From Mycobacterium colombiense (lineage in GTDB: Bacteria > Actinomycetota > Actinomycetes > Mycobacteriales > Mycobacteriaceae), in NCBI RefSeq assembly GCF_003284975.1, contig NZ_QMEU01000048.1, positions 1 to 34,185 on the forward strand: a stretch of 34,185 nucleotides of DNA. The letters are read 5' to 3'. Shown here one piece after another: positions 7,523-15,050 of the stretch. A program made the position numbers and the translations under genes. The stretch's first letter is position 1, and every line of letters starts with the position of its first letter. The notes under the pieces are model-generated. The model saw nothing but the letters and a program-made list of their open reading frames with translations. It was not told the origin of the DNA and searched no databases.

Positions 7523-8881
7523 GTGCAGCGACGAATCATGGGCATCGAGACCGAGTTCGGGGTCACCTGCACATTTCATGGGCACCGGCGGCTCAGCCCG
7601 GACGAGGTGGCCCGCTACTTATTCCGCCGTGTCGTGTCCTGGGGCCGCAGCTCCAATGTTTTCCTGCGTAACGGCGCCCGCCTCTACCTCGACGTGGGCA
7701 GCCACCCGGAGTACGCGACCGCCGAGTGTGACAGCCTGGTGCAGCTGGTCACCCACGACCGTGCGGGGGAGTGGGTGCTGGAAGACCTGCTCGTCGACGC
7801 CGAGCAGCGGCTGGCCGACGAGGGCATCGGCGGCGACATCTACCTGTTCAAGAACAACACCGACTCGGCGGGCAACTCCTACGGGTGCCACGAGAACTAC
7901 CTGATCGTTCGGGCCGGTGAGTTCTCCCGGATCTCCGACGTGCTGTTGCCGTTCCTGGTCACCCGCCAACTGATCTGCGGCGCCGGCAAGGTGCTGCAGA
8001 CCCCCAAGGCCGCGACGTTCTGTCTTTCGCAACGCGCCGAGCACATCTGGGAAGGCGTCTCGTCGGCCACCACGCGCAGCCGACCGATCATCAACACCCG
8101 CGACGAGCCGCACGCCGACGCCGAGAAATACCGGCGGCTCCACGTGATCGTCGGCGACTCCAACATGTGCGAGACCACCACCATGCTCAAGGTGGGCACC
8201 GCCGCGCTGGTGCTAGAGATGATCGAAGCTGGCGTCCCGTTCCGGGACTTCTCGCTGGACAACCCTATTCGCGCCATCCGCGAGGTCAGCCACGACGTCA
8301 CCGGCCGTCGGCCGGTGCGGCTGGCGGGCGGGCGTCAGGCCAGCGCGCTGGACATCCAGCGCGAGTACTACAGCCGCGCCGTCGAGCACCTGCAGACCCG
8401 CGAACCCAACGCGCAGATCGAGCAGATCGTCGACCTGTGGGGCCGCCAGCTCGACGCAGTCGAGAGCCAGGACTTCGCCAAGGTGGACACCGAGATCGAC
8501 TGGGTGATCAAGCGCAAACTCTTCCAGCGCTACCAGGACCGCTACAACATGGAGCTGTCTGACCCCAAGATCGCCCAGCTGGATCTGGCCTACCACGACA
8601 TCAAGCGCGGGCGCGGCGTCTTCGACCTGTTGCAGCGCAAGGGTCTCGCCACCCGCGTCACCACCGACGAGGACATCGCGCAGGCGGTCGACAACCCGCC
8701 GCAGACCACCCGCGCGCGGTTGCGCGGCGAGTTCATCAGCGCCGCCCAGGCCGCCGGCCGTGACTTCACCGTCGACTGGGTGCACCTCAAGCTCAACGAC
8801 CAGGCGCAGCGCACCGTGCTGTGCAAGGACCCGTTCCGGGCGGTCGACGAGCGGGTCAAGCGCCTGATCGCGAGCATGTAG
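7523..8881 (+). CDS. pafA: Pup-protein ligase PafA
   Basis: PafA uses ATP to phosphorylate the C-terminal Glu of Pup and join it to a lysine of the target protein. The 452 residues from GTG 7523 match M. tuberculosis PafA in length and sequence as I recall it. It shares the glutamine-synthetase-like fold of Dop: MQRRIMGIETEFG with the metal ligand Glu9, NGARLYLDVGSHPEY with the catalytic Asp57, and INTRDEPHADAEKYRRLH, which is nearly the same as in Dop. It lacks the Dop loop. The second in-frame start (ATG at 7538, residue 6) would remove part of the first conserved strand and is unlikely. Confidence 0.98.
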   Translation: MQRRIMGIETEFGVTCTFHGHRRLSPDEVARYLFRRVVSWGRSSNVFLRNGARLYLDVGSHPEYATAECDSLVQLVTHDRAGEWVLEDLLVDAEQRLADEGIGGDIYLFKNNTDSAGNSYGCHENYLIVRAGEFSRISDVLLPFLVTRQLICGAGKVLQTPKAATFCLSQRAEHIWEGVSSATTRSRPIINTRDEPHADAEKYRRLHVIVGDSNMCETTTMLKVGTAALVLEMIEAGVPFRDFSLDNPIRAIREVSHDVTGRRPVRLAGGRQASALDIQREYYSRAVEHLQTREPNAQIEQIVDLWGRQLDAVESQDFAKVDTEIDWVIKRKLFQRYQDRYNMELSDPKIAQLDLAYHDIKRGRGVFDLLQRKGLATRVTTDEDIAQAVDNPPQTTRARLRGEFISAAQAAGRDFTVDWVHLKLNDQAQRTVLCKDPFRAVDERVKRLIASM

Positions 8882-9034
8882 CGCGTTGTAGACCCCAGCG
8901 CGGTGACCGCGCCGGCTTCGGCGGCGGTGGCGCCTGCGGGCGGGCGAGGCTTCGAGGCCGTTTTATCGTAGGGATTGCGCGAACTATGTTGTCGCGCTGA
9001 AGCTTTGAGAAACCGCGGTGATGGTCAAAATCAA

Positions 9035-9064
9035 TGTGGCCGCCGCCGATCAGCGGCGGCCACA
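9035..9064 (-). terminator. Strong inverted repeat downstream of the csbD-like gene
   Basis: A perfect 12-bp stem, TGTGGCCGCCGC (9035-9046) and GCGGCGGCCACA (9053-9064), encloses a six-base loop. It lies 11 bases past the stop of the leftward csbD-like gene, and on that strand it is followed by TTGATTTTG. This makes it a likely terminator for that gene. It could also stop transcripts coming from pafA, although the plus-strand flank has no T run. Confidence 0.7.
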
Positions 9065-9075
9065 TCCAAGAAGGG

Positions 9076-9246
9076 TTATTTGAATGCGTCCTTGACGTTT
9101 TCTCCGGCCTTCTTCACGCTGGACTTGGTTTGGTCCTTCTTGCCTTCGCCCTCGGTGTCCTTGTCGCCAGTCACTTTGCCGGCCTGCTCCTTGGCTTTGC
9201 CTGCGGCGTCCTGCGCGGCATTCTTAACCTTGTCGGTCATTCCCAT
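9076..9246 (-). CDS. CsbD-like stress protein, 56 residues
   Basis: This is a short, highly charged, Lys/Ala/Gly-rich protein: MGMTDKVKNAAQDAAGKAKE, then QAGKVTGDKDTEGEGKKDQT, ending KAGENVKDAFK. The pattern of amphipathic repeats around AGKAKEQAGKVTGD is typical of the CsbD family, small proteins induced in general stress in many bacteria, with unknown biochemical activity. AAGGGA precedes the ATG at 9246. A second ATG at 9240 is also possible. The stop is followed at once by a strong hairpin. It belongs to the group of stress-type genes inserted between pafA and pafB here; I do not recall an equivalent at this place in M. tuberculosis. Confidence 0.8.
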   Translation of the reverse strand: MGMTDKVKNAAQDAAGKAKEQAGKVTGDKDTEGEGKKDQTKSSVKKAGENVKDAFK

Positions 9247-9419
9247 GGTGTGTCCCTTCTATGGTGGCCAGCCGCGAATTGCGGATGACTAAGGACGACC
9301 CCAGCGGGGTCCTCCTGTGCTCGCAACCGGGTCAGCCCCGGATGCGAGAGACCGTGCTATTGCTCTGTGCCACAAGTCAATACAGCCAAGTAGACACGAT
9401 GTTATGGCGACAAGCGTGA

Positions 9420-9737
9420 CTAGTCGTCGCCGCGGGTGCGACTACTGCACTTCGCTAGGCCGCGGCTGATCATGTAGCCGATGCTGAGCAACACGACGTA
9501 GAACCATGCCCGATCGGCCAGGAAGTAGTCCGCGTGCCCGTCGGTCGCCTTGACCAGGTACGACGCGAGTAGCACACCGGTGACAGCTGCGACGAAGACG
9601 GCGAACTCGGATGTCTTGAATGAGGCTTTTGTCTCGCTGCCAGGGCGTGAGCGGGCACGACGGACATCGGTGTCCTCGGCACTGTATGCGGTCGGGGCGT
9701 TGGGACGGCGCGCGTCGGTGGGGTTGCTAGTAGCCAT
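9420..9737 (-). CDS. Small membrane protein with two transmembrane helices, unknown function
   Basis: I do not recognise a named family. From ATG 9737 the protein has 105 residues. A polar, Arg/Pro/Thr-rich N-terminal half (about 1-45) is followed by two hydrophobic helices (FAVFVAAVTGVLLASYLV and WFYVVLLSIGYMISRGL) joined by a short loop (KATDGHADYFLADRA), and it ends in a basic tail. I chose this ATG because AGGA lies 8 bases upstream. The open frame extends 35 codons further to 9842 but there encodes a Cys/Trp-rich, unconvincing sequence. It is divergent from the hydrolase/GAF-ANTAR region and lies beside the csbD-like gene, both on the minus strand. Confidence 0.65.
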   Translation of the reverse strand: MATSNPTDARRPNAPTAYSAEDTDVRRARSRPGSETKASFKTSEFAVFVAAVTGVLLASYLVKATDGHADYFLADRAWFYVVLLSIGYMISRGLAKCSSRTRGDD

Positions 9738-10222
9738 TTCATTCCTAAATTGTGTGGAGCTGTCGTAGTGTTCGACCCAGTTGGTCGGGCGGGCACCTCG
9801 ACAGAGTTTCGGTGAAAGCCATTGACAGCAGCGATGATTCACGCCGCAGTCAAATGCCGTTGTTGATTCAGACAGCGCAGCATTGAATTGCGCCCAGTTT
9901 GCGTCGGGGGACGCTACGACGCCCCCGGAATCGACTGGTTTGTTAGGTGCCCGGCTTGAGCAGATAATTGCGGCTCATACTTAACCGCTCCGGACTGGTA
10001 GGAACCAACAAGAGCAACGCTACGCGCTGTTGGGCCATTTGGCTACCACAGCAATTGGATCCGACTTCGCCGGTTCGTGTCTGGGGAACCGGGTACCCTC
10101 TGTCTCGGTTGATGCACCAGCTGGCCAGACTGACCTCGCCCATGCGCGGATTCGGCGGCGTCCTCGGTGAGGCGTCGGATATCCCTGGTATTTCGGTGAA
10201 TTAGAGCTTGGAGCTGGTCGCA
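9738..10222. other. 485-base intergenic region, stress-gene flank
   Basis: No convincing gene is present; short open frames here are rich in rare residues and unlike their neighbours. GGGTAC at 10091-10096 with GTTC about 14 bases upstream resembles the SigF/SigB-type pattern GTTT-N15-GGGTAT, but the spacing is short. An imperfect hairpin (GGGGG...CCCCC) lies near 9907-9929. The region is less GC-rich than the proteasome genes on its left. Confidence 0.35.
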
Positions 10223-10900
10223 ATGTCTTCGTCTTCGTCGTCACTGAGCAATTGGCGGACCGCGCCGGGTCAACACATTCGCGACCGTCGGATGTGGCTG
10301 GCCGGCGGCACCATTGCCTACACCATGGCGGGGACGGACCACCGTTGCTGCTCATCCACGGCCTGGGCGGCAATCGCCATACGCGGCAGCATCTGCTGCC
10401 TGGTCTCGCGCGCAATCACACTGTGATCGCGCCCGATCTGCCCGGGCACGGGGATTCGGACGCACCGCCTGGCGACTATTCATTGGGAGCGCATGCCACT
10501 GCACTGCGCGACCTGCTGCTGGCGCTGGAAGTATGTCGTGTGTCGATCGCAGGCCACAGTCTGGGCGGTGGTGTCGCGCTGCAAACCGCGTATCAGTTCC
10601 CAGAACGCGTCGATCGGCTCATACTCATCAGTACCGGTGGGCTAGGGCCTGAGGTCAGCTATCTGCTTCGTGCGGCGACACCGCCCGGCGCTGACGCGGT
10701 TTCAGCGGCGCTTTTCACACTCCCCGCGGCACTGACGAAACGCTTGCTCGCGATCGTTCCGTCGTTGGTGTCCGGCGCCGACGCCGACTCGATTGTCGTT
10801 GTGCTGCAAGGGCTCCGGGATGGCCCACCGCGAAATGCGTTTATCCGCACTGCCCGCTCCGTGATCAACTGGCGTGGCCAGTCGGTTAGCGCCGCGCGTC
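10223..10900 (+). pseudogene. Alpha/beta hydrolase, disrupted by two frameshifts
   Basis: From ATG 10223 (GGAG 9 bases upstream) the protein starts MSSSSSSLSNWRTAPGQH and reaches GGTIAYTMAG near 10335. Coding then moves to another frame: GPPLLLIHGLGGNRH, APDLPGHGDSD, and AGHSLGGGVALQ with the nucleophile Ser at 10558-10560. It runs to about NWRGQSVSA near 10885. The rest of the hydrolase (VPVLVAWGATDTTIP with the acid, and DAGRYPHE with the His) is in a third frame, at 10874-11632. All three catalytic residues are thus encoded but in different frames. The family comprises esterases and related hydrolases; the substrate cannot be told. Either the gene is dead in this strain or the assembly has two indels here. 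Confidence 0.65.
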
Positions 10901-11632
10901 AACTTGGCCCTACTCCGCGATGTTCCGGTGCTCGTCGCGTGGGGGGCCACCGACACCACCATTCCACCGCGACACCATCTGGCGCTCGCGGAGCGCGTAC
11001 CGCACGCAGTGATGGTCGAGATCAGCGATGCCGGCCGTTACCCGCACGAAACCGCCACCGGCGCGCTGCTGCCGGCCATCGAGACGTTTCTCAGGTCGAC
11101 CGACGAGGGGCCGTGTCTGGAGTGTTATGCCAGCGGACAGCCGGTTTCGATGTCCGACCTCGCCGCGGCCTCAGTGCGGTGGCCGCGGTTCGCTCCCGCG
11201 GCCATTGACGCCGGCTTCGCCTCGGTGCATGCCGTGCCCATGCGTGCGGCCGGCATCGTCCTCGGCGCATTGGGTCTGTTCGATACTCAACCGGGTGAAC
11301 TCAACGACGCTGATCTACTCGTCGGCCAAAGCCTGGCTCACATCGCGTGCGTCGCGATTTTGCAGGAACGCGCCCCGACTGCATCGACGGTGGTGCCCCG
11401 TCTGCATGCAGTGCTGGCTTGCCGTGTGGTGATCGAGCAGGCCAAAGGCTTCGTGCGCGAGCGCCTCGATGTGTCGGTGGAACAAGCGTTCACACTGTTG
11501 CGTGGTTACGCGGGGACCCACCGCGTCCATCTGACCGATGTCTCGCGACAGCTGATTTCTGAGCCCAATGCACGCCCTGCCATCCTCGCGGCGATGACAG
11601 CCACGAACGCCGCGCCGTCGGCACGGCTCTAA
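10874..11632 (+). pseudogene. Hydrolase C-terminus fused to a GAF-ANTAR remnant
   Basis: This open frame of 252 residues (ATG 10874) joins two unrelated parts. Residues up to about 75 are the C-terminal end of the upstream alpha/beta hydrolase (VPVLVAWGATDTTIPPRHHL, ending ETFLRST). From DEGPCLECYASGQPVS onward the sequence is the second half of a GAF domain (WPRFAPAAIDAGFASVHAVP), followed by an ANTAR RNA-binding domain (about 185-235: VVIEQAKGFVRERLDVSVEQ and the helices after it). The N-terminal half of the GAF domain is missing. The join looks like a deletion that fused two genes in frame. The product could be expressed from an internal start, but a half GAF domain is unlikely to fold. 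It converges on the intact GAF-ANTAR gene, 10 bases away. Confidence 0.6.
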
Positions 11633-11642
11633 CCGAGGCTCC

Positions 11643-12449
11643 TCAGCTTTGGTCCAGGTGCGCGCGGGCGCGGCGTACCGAAATGTCGACCACTCGCTCG
11701 GCGATCACATGCAGTTTGACGTTCTCGTCCTGACTGATCTTGACCAGCCGGTCGAACGCCTCCTTGGCGCTTGTTCCGGATCGGCCACGAATGATGCCGA
11801 TCGCCTGGTCGATCACCGACCGGCTACCCAGCGCACGCTGCAGCTGCTCGGCCCGTCGCCGGGCCTGCATCAGCAACCGCGCGTTATGGATCGACACAGC
11901 GGCAGGTCCGGCGAACTTCTCGCCCAGTGTCGCAGCGCGTTCGTCGAATGCGTCGAGGCCATAGGCATAGGCATTGATCACTCCGATCACCTCCCCGCGG
12001 AGCACCAGTGGCAGGGACAACGCGGAGTTCACGCCCAACCGCGCGGCGGCGGCGCCGAAGCGTGGCCAACGCGTGTCGGCACGGATTGATCCGCTGATGC
12101 ATAACCGCTGGGTGCGCAGAGAGCTGATGCAGGGCCCCTCACTGTGGGTGTCGTACTGCAAGCGGTCGAGTTCACGAATGAAGTCCGCGGTCGCCGCCCA
12201 CGATGCGATAAGCAGTGGCTTGGACGGGTGGACCATGGTCACACCGGCACCGTCGGCGCCCGGAATCGCGTGGACGGCAAATTCGGCCACCTCGGTAAGT
12301 AATTCGTCCACCGTCAATGCATCGACCACTATCCGGGACAATCCGGTCAGTGACGCATCCAAATCGTCAGCGTCGGCGCCGCTTTGTGCCTGGGTGAGGT
12401 CTGGCAACTCGGGCGCAGGGCGGCCGGGCTGGAATTCATACTCGGCCAA
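11643..12449 (-). CDS. GAF-ANTAR domain transcription antitermination regulator
   Basis: The 268 residues form an N-terminal region, a GAF sensor domain (about 35-190, with EGPCISSLRT, WPRFGAAAARLGVNSALSLP and GVINAYAYG) and a C-terminal ANTAR domain (about 205-262: SRSVIDQAIGIIRGRSGTSA and the helices after it). ANTAR domains bind paired RNA hairpins and prevent termination; GAF-ANTAR proteins are numerous in mycobacteria and their ligands are mostly unknown. The start is TTG at 12449, with AAGGGAG about 8 bases upstream. The gene converges on the broken hydrolase/GAF-ANTAR fusion and diverges from pafB. Which transcripts it controls cannot be read from the sequence. Confidence 0.88.
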   Translation of the reverse strand: MAEYEFQPGRPAPELPDLTQAQSGADADDLDASLTGLSRIVVDALTVDELLTEVAEFAVHAIPGADGAGVTMVHPSKPLLIASWAATADFIRELDRLQYDTHSEGPCISSLRTQRLCISGSIRADTRWPRFGAAAARLGVNSALSLPLVLRGEVIGVINAYAYGLDAFDERAATLGEKFAGPAAVSIHNARLLMQARRRAEQLQRALGSRSVIDQAIGIIRGRSGTSAKEAFDRLVKISQDENVKLHVIAERVVDISVRRARAHLDQS

Positions 12450-12557
12450 TGCCGCACTCCCTTATTGGTCCGTCGCAATCCCACAGGGTTTCCGGCGCCT
12501 TGGTCAGTCAAACTAGGCGACGAGACCTGCCCAGCTGAGGTTGCTTTGCCGCACCCC

Positions 12558-12570
12558 TAAGCTGCTATAG
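12558..12570 (+). promoter_or_regulatory. -10 of pafB, predicted leaderless transcript
   Basis: TAAGCT at 12558-12563 is followed by seven bases and the pafB GTG at 12571. The transcription start would fall on the GTG, and no ribosome-binding site is visible. The region (12450-12557) between pafB and the divergent GAF-ANTAR gene contains no other clear signal. Confidence 0.5.
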
Positions 12571-13611
12571 GTGGCGACGTCAAAAGTCGAACGGCTGATG
12601 AATCTGGTCATTGCCCTGCTGTCCACCCGCGGCTACATCTCGGCGGAGAAGATCAGGTCGAGCGTGGCGGGCTACTCGGACAGCGCCAGCGCCGAGGCGT
12701 TCTCCCGCATGTTCGAGCGGGACAAGAACGAGCTGCGCGACCTTGGCATCCCGCTCGAGGTCGGACGCGCGTCGGCCTTCGACCCCACCGAGGGTTATCG
12801 GATCAACCGCGACGCCTACGCGCTCGCGCCGGTCGACCTGACCCCCGACGAGGCGGCCGCGGTCGCCGTTGCGACGCAGCTGTGGGAGTCGCCCGAGCTG
12901 ATCACCGCGACCCAGGGCGCGCTGCTCAAGTTGCGCGCGGCCGGCGTCGACGTCGATCCTGACGCGCCGGTCGCCATCGCGTCGCCGGCCGGGGTGCCCG
13001 GTCTGCGCGGGTCGGAAGAAGTTCTCGGAATCCTGTTGTCCGCCATCGACTCCCGCCAGGCGGTGCAGTTTCAGCACCGACCCTCGCGGGCCGAGCCATA
13101 CGCCACCCGCACCGTCGAGCCCTGGGGAGTGGTCACCGAGAAGGGCCGCTGGTATCTGGTGGGCCACGACCGCGACCGCGACGCCACCCGGACCTTCCGG
13201 CTTTCCCGGATCGGCCCGGACGTCACCCCGATCGGGCCGCCGGGCGCCGTCACCGTGCCGAAAGACGTCGACCTGCGCAAGATCGTGGCCCAGACGGTCA
13301 CCGAAGTGTCGACGGCGCCGACCGTCGGGCGGGCGCGAGTGTGGGTGGCCGACGGGCGGGCCACCGCGCTGCGGCGTGCCGGCAGGCCCGTCGATGCCCG
13401 CCAGCTCGGCGGTCGCGACGGCGAGGTGATCGAACTCGACATCTCCTTCGCCGACCAGCTGGCGCGCGACATTGCCGGGTACGGGCCCGACGCCCTGGTG
13501 CTCGAACCGCAATCGCTGCGCGACGACGTGCTGGTCCGGCTGCGCGCGCATGCGGGCGGGGACGCCGTCGGGGCGGGGCAACCGCCCAGCCGCGGGGGAG
13601 TGTCCGCGTGA
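12571..13611 (+). CDS. pafB: WYL-domain transcription regulator PafB
   Basis: PafB acts with PafC as a transcription activator of the RecA-independent DNA damage response in mycobacteria. The name reflects its place next to pafA, not a role in pupylation. It has 346 residues from GTG 12571: an N-terminal winged helix-turn-helix (about 5-75), a middle region, a WYL domain with WGVVTEKGRWYLVGHDRDRD (about 185-205), and a C-terminal extension with a variable tail (AVGAGQPPSRGGVSA), slightly longer than in M. tuberculosis. The WYL domain is thought to sense a nucleic-acid ligand. The gene is followed after 49 bases by pafC, the gap being filled by a repeat element that carries the pafC ribosome-binding site. 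Its separation from pafA by about 3.7 kb is unlike M. tuberculosis, where pafABC are consecutive. Confidence 0.97.
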   Translation: MATSKVERLMNLVIALLSTRGYISAEKIRSSVAGYSDSASAEAFSRMFERDKNELRDLGIPLEVGRASAFDPTEGYRINRDAYALAPVDLTPDEAAAVAVATQLWESPELITATQGALLKLRAAGVDVDPDAPVAIASPAGVPGLRGSEEVLGILLSAIDSRQAVQFQHRPSRAEPYATRTVEPWGVVTEKGRWYLVGHDRDRDATRTFRLSRIGPDVTPIGPPGAVTVPKDVDLRKIVAQTVTEVSTAPTVGRARVWVADGRATALRRAGRPVDARQLGGRDGEVIELDISFADQLARDIAGYGPDALVLEPQSLRDDVLVRLRAHAGGDAVGAGQPPSRGGVSA

Positions 13612-13660
13612 CTCGCGCCCGCGACGATGCAGAGCGCAGCGATGGAGAGGAGTGGCGCCA
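13612..13660 (+). repeat. MIRU-like short repeat, copy A, at the pafB-pafC junction
   Basis: The segment begins directly after the pafB stop (TGA 13609-13611) and ends at the pafC GTG (13661). It contains GACGATGCAGAGCG, then CAGCGATGGAGAGGAG. A second copy with the same layout fills the gap before cobL (29009-29057). It supplies a purine-rich ribosome-binding site to pafC. It resembles the short mycobacterial interspersed repeats found at operon junctions. Confidence 0.7.
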
Positions 13661-14629
13661 GTGACTCCGATCTCCACCCGGCTGATCCGGCTGTTGAACA
13701 TGGTCCCGTACTTCCAGGCCAACCCCCGGGTTACCCGAGCCAAGGCGGCCGCGGATCTCGGGGTGTCGGCCAAGCAGCTCGAAGACGACCTCAACCAGCT
13801 GTGGATGTGTGGGCTGCCCGGCTACTTCCCGGGGGATCTCATCGATTTCGAGTTCTCCGGAGACACCATCGAGGTGACCTTCTCCGCGGGAATCGACCGC
13901 CCGCTCAAGCTCACCTCGCCGGAGGCCACCGGGCTGCTGGTCGCGTTGCGGGCGCTCGCCGACATTCCCGGCGTCGTCGACCCCGAGGCCGCGCGCAGCG
14001 CCATCGCCAAGATCGAGGGCGCCGCCGGAGCCCGGGCGCACGACGCTTCGGCCGCGGCGACGGCCGTCGACGAGCCCGCGCCGGTGGAGAACCGGGCCGC
14101 CGCCGCGGTGCGTGCGGCCGTGCAGTCCAAGCACGCGTTGGCCATCGACTACTACTCCGCCTCCCACGACACCCTGACCAGCCGGGTTGTCGACCCCATT
14201 CGGGTACTGTTGATCGGCGGCCACAGCTATCTGGAGGCCTGGTCACGCGAGGCCGAAGGCGTTCGGCTGTTCCGCTTCGACCGGATCGTGGACGCCAGCG
14301 AGCTCGACGAGCCGGCCGCGCCGCCCGAGCCGGCGCTGCATGCACCGCCGGACACCTCGCTGTTCGACGGCGACCCGGCGCTGCCGTCGGCCAGGCTGCG
14401 CGTGGGCTCCGCGGCGTCCTGGATGTTCGAGTACTACCCGATGCGCGACGTGCGCGAGCTGCCGGACGGATCCTGCGAGGCGGTGATGACCTATGCCTCC
14501 GAGGATTGGATGACCCGGCTGGTGCTGGGCTTCGGCCCCGACGTGCAGGTGCTGGCACCCGCGTCGCTGGCGCAGCGGGTGCGCGATACGGCGGCGGCCG
14601 CCCTGACCGCCTACGACGCCATGAACTGA
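13661..14629 (+). CDS. pafC: WYL-domain transcription regulator PafC
   Basis: PafC is the partner of PafB in the mycobacterial DNA damage response. From GTG 13661 it has 322 residues and starts MTPISTRLIRLLNMVPYFQA, close to the M. tuberculosis start. The domain order repeats that of PafB: winged helix-turn-helix (about 5-75) and WYL-type core (about 145-225, KHALAIDYYSASHDTLTSRV), ending in a C-terminal extension (FEYYPMRDVRELPDG and after). GGAGAGGAG lies upstream within the repeat element. The frame is open further left to 13472, but that part overlaps pafB and reads as low-complexity Arg. The two proteins are paralogues and probably work as a heterodimer. Confidence 0.96.
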   Translation: MTPISTRLIRLLNMVPYFQANPRVTRAKAAADLGVSAKQLEDDLNQLWMCGLPGYFPGDLIDFEFSGDTIEVTFSAGIDRPLKLTSPEATGLLVALRALADIPGVVDPEAARSAIAKIEGAAGARAHDASAAATAVDEPAPVENRAAAAVRAAVQSKHALAIDYYSASHDTLTSRVVDPIRVLLIGGHSYLEAWSREAEGVRLFRFDRIVDASELDEPAAPPEPALHAPPDTSLFDGDPALPSARLRVGSAASWMFEYYPMRDVRELPDGSCEAVMTYASEDWMTRLVLGFGPDVQVLAPASLAQRVRDTAAAALTAYDAMN

Positions 14630-14696
14630 CAAAAGTCCAGGCGAGATGGTCCCCCGCGACGCGGCGCGGGCCCACCGCCACATGGCCCCGCTGCGG

Positions 14697-14728
14697 TAGC
14701 ATCGGGTCAACGTCTGGAGGTAATCAAA
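14697..14728 (+). promoter_or_regulatory. tatA promoter -10 and ribosome-binding site
   Basis: TAGCAT (14697-14702) is a good -10 hexamer in the 99-base gap after pafC. GGAGG at 14716-14720 lies 8 bases before the tatA GTG at 14729. This suggests that tatA-tatC-helY has its own promoter apart from pafBC. Confidence 0.5.
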
Positions 14729-15004
14729 GTGGGCAGTCTTAGTCCGTGGCACTGGGCGATCCTCGCGGTCGTGGTGATCTTGCTGTTCGGCGCCAAGAAG
14801 CTCCCCGATGCGGCGCGTTCGTTGGGCAAGTCGATGCGGATCTTCAAGTCCGAACTGCGCGAGATGCAGACCGAGAACAAGGCGGAAGCGCCATCCCTGG
14901 AAACCCCGTCGACCCCGCCGGCCGCCCCCCAGCCCGTGCAGTCGCAGCGGGTCGAGGCGCCGGCGCCCAGCGAGCAGGGGCACAGCGAAGCACGTCCCGC
15001 CTAG
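14729..15004 (+). CDS. tatA: Twin-arginine translocase subunit TatA
   Basis: TatA forms the membrane-spanning pore or patch through which folded proteins with twin-arginine signals leave the cytoplasm. The 91 residues start MGSLSPWHWAILAVVVILLF: one membrane helix (about 7-22), then the hinge FGAKKLPDAARSLGKS and an amphipathic helix (about 24-45). The tail is Pro/Ala-rich and poorly conserved. The start is GTG with GGAGG 8 bases upstream. It lies 46 bases upstream of tatC, the usual mycobacterial pair; tatB is elsewhere in the genome. Confidence 0.97.
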   Translation: MGSLSPWHWAILAVVVILLFGAKKLPDAARSLGKSMRIFKSELREMQTENKAEAPSLETPSTPPAAPQPVQSQRVEAPAPSEQGHSEARPA

Positions 15005-15050
15005 CCGTCACCATCGTCGCGCGCTGCCCGAGCGCCACTGACCGAGCATC

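Noticed and set aside
9298..9310. Small ACCCC/GGGGT hairpin upstream of the csbD-like gene
   Set aside because: A five-base stem is common by chance at this GC content and no function can be assigned.
9968..10204. Possible small gene of 78 codons before the hydrolase
   Set aside because: No clear ribosome-binding site, unusual residue make-up with many Trp and Leu, and no family resemblance; more likely a leader or promoter region.
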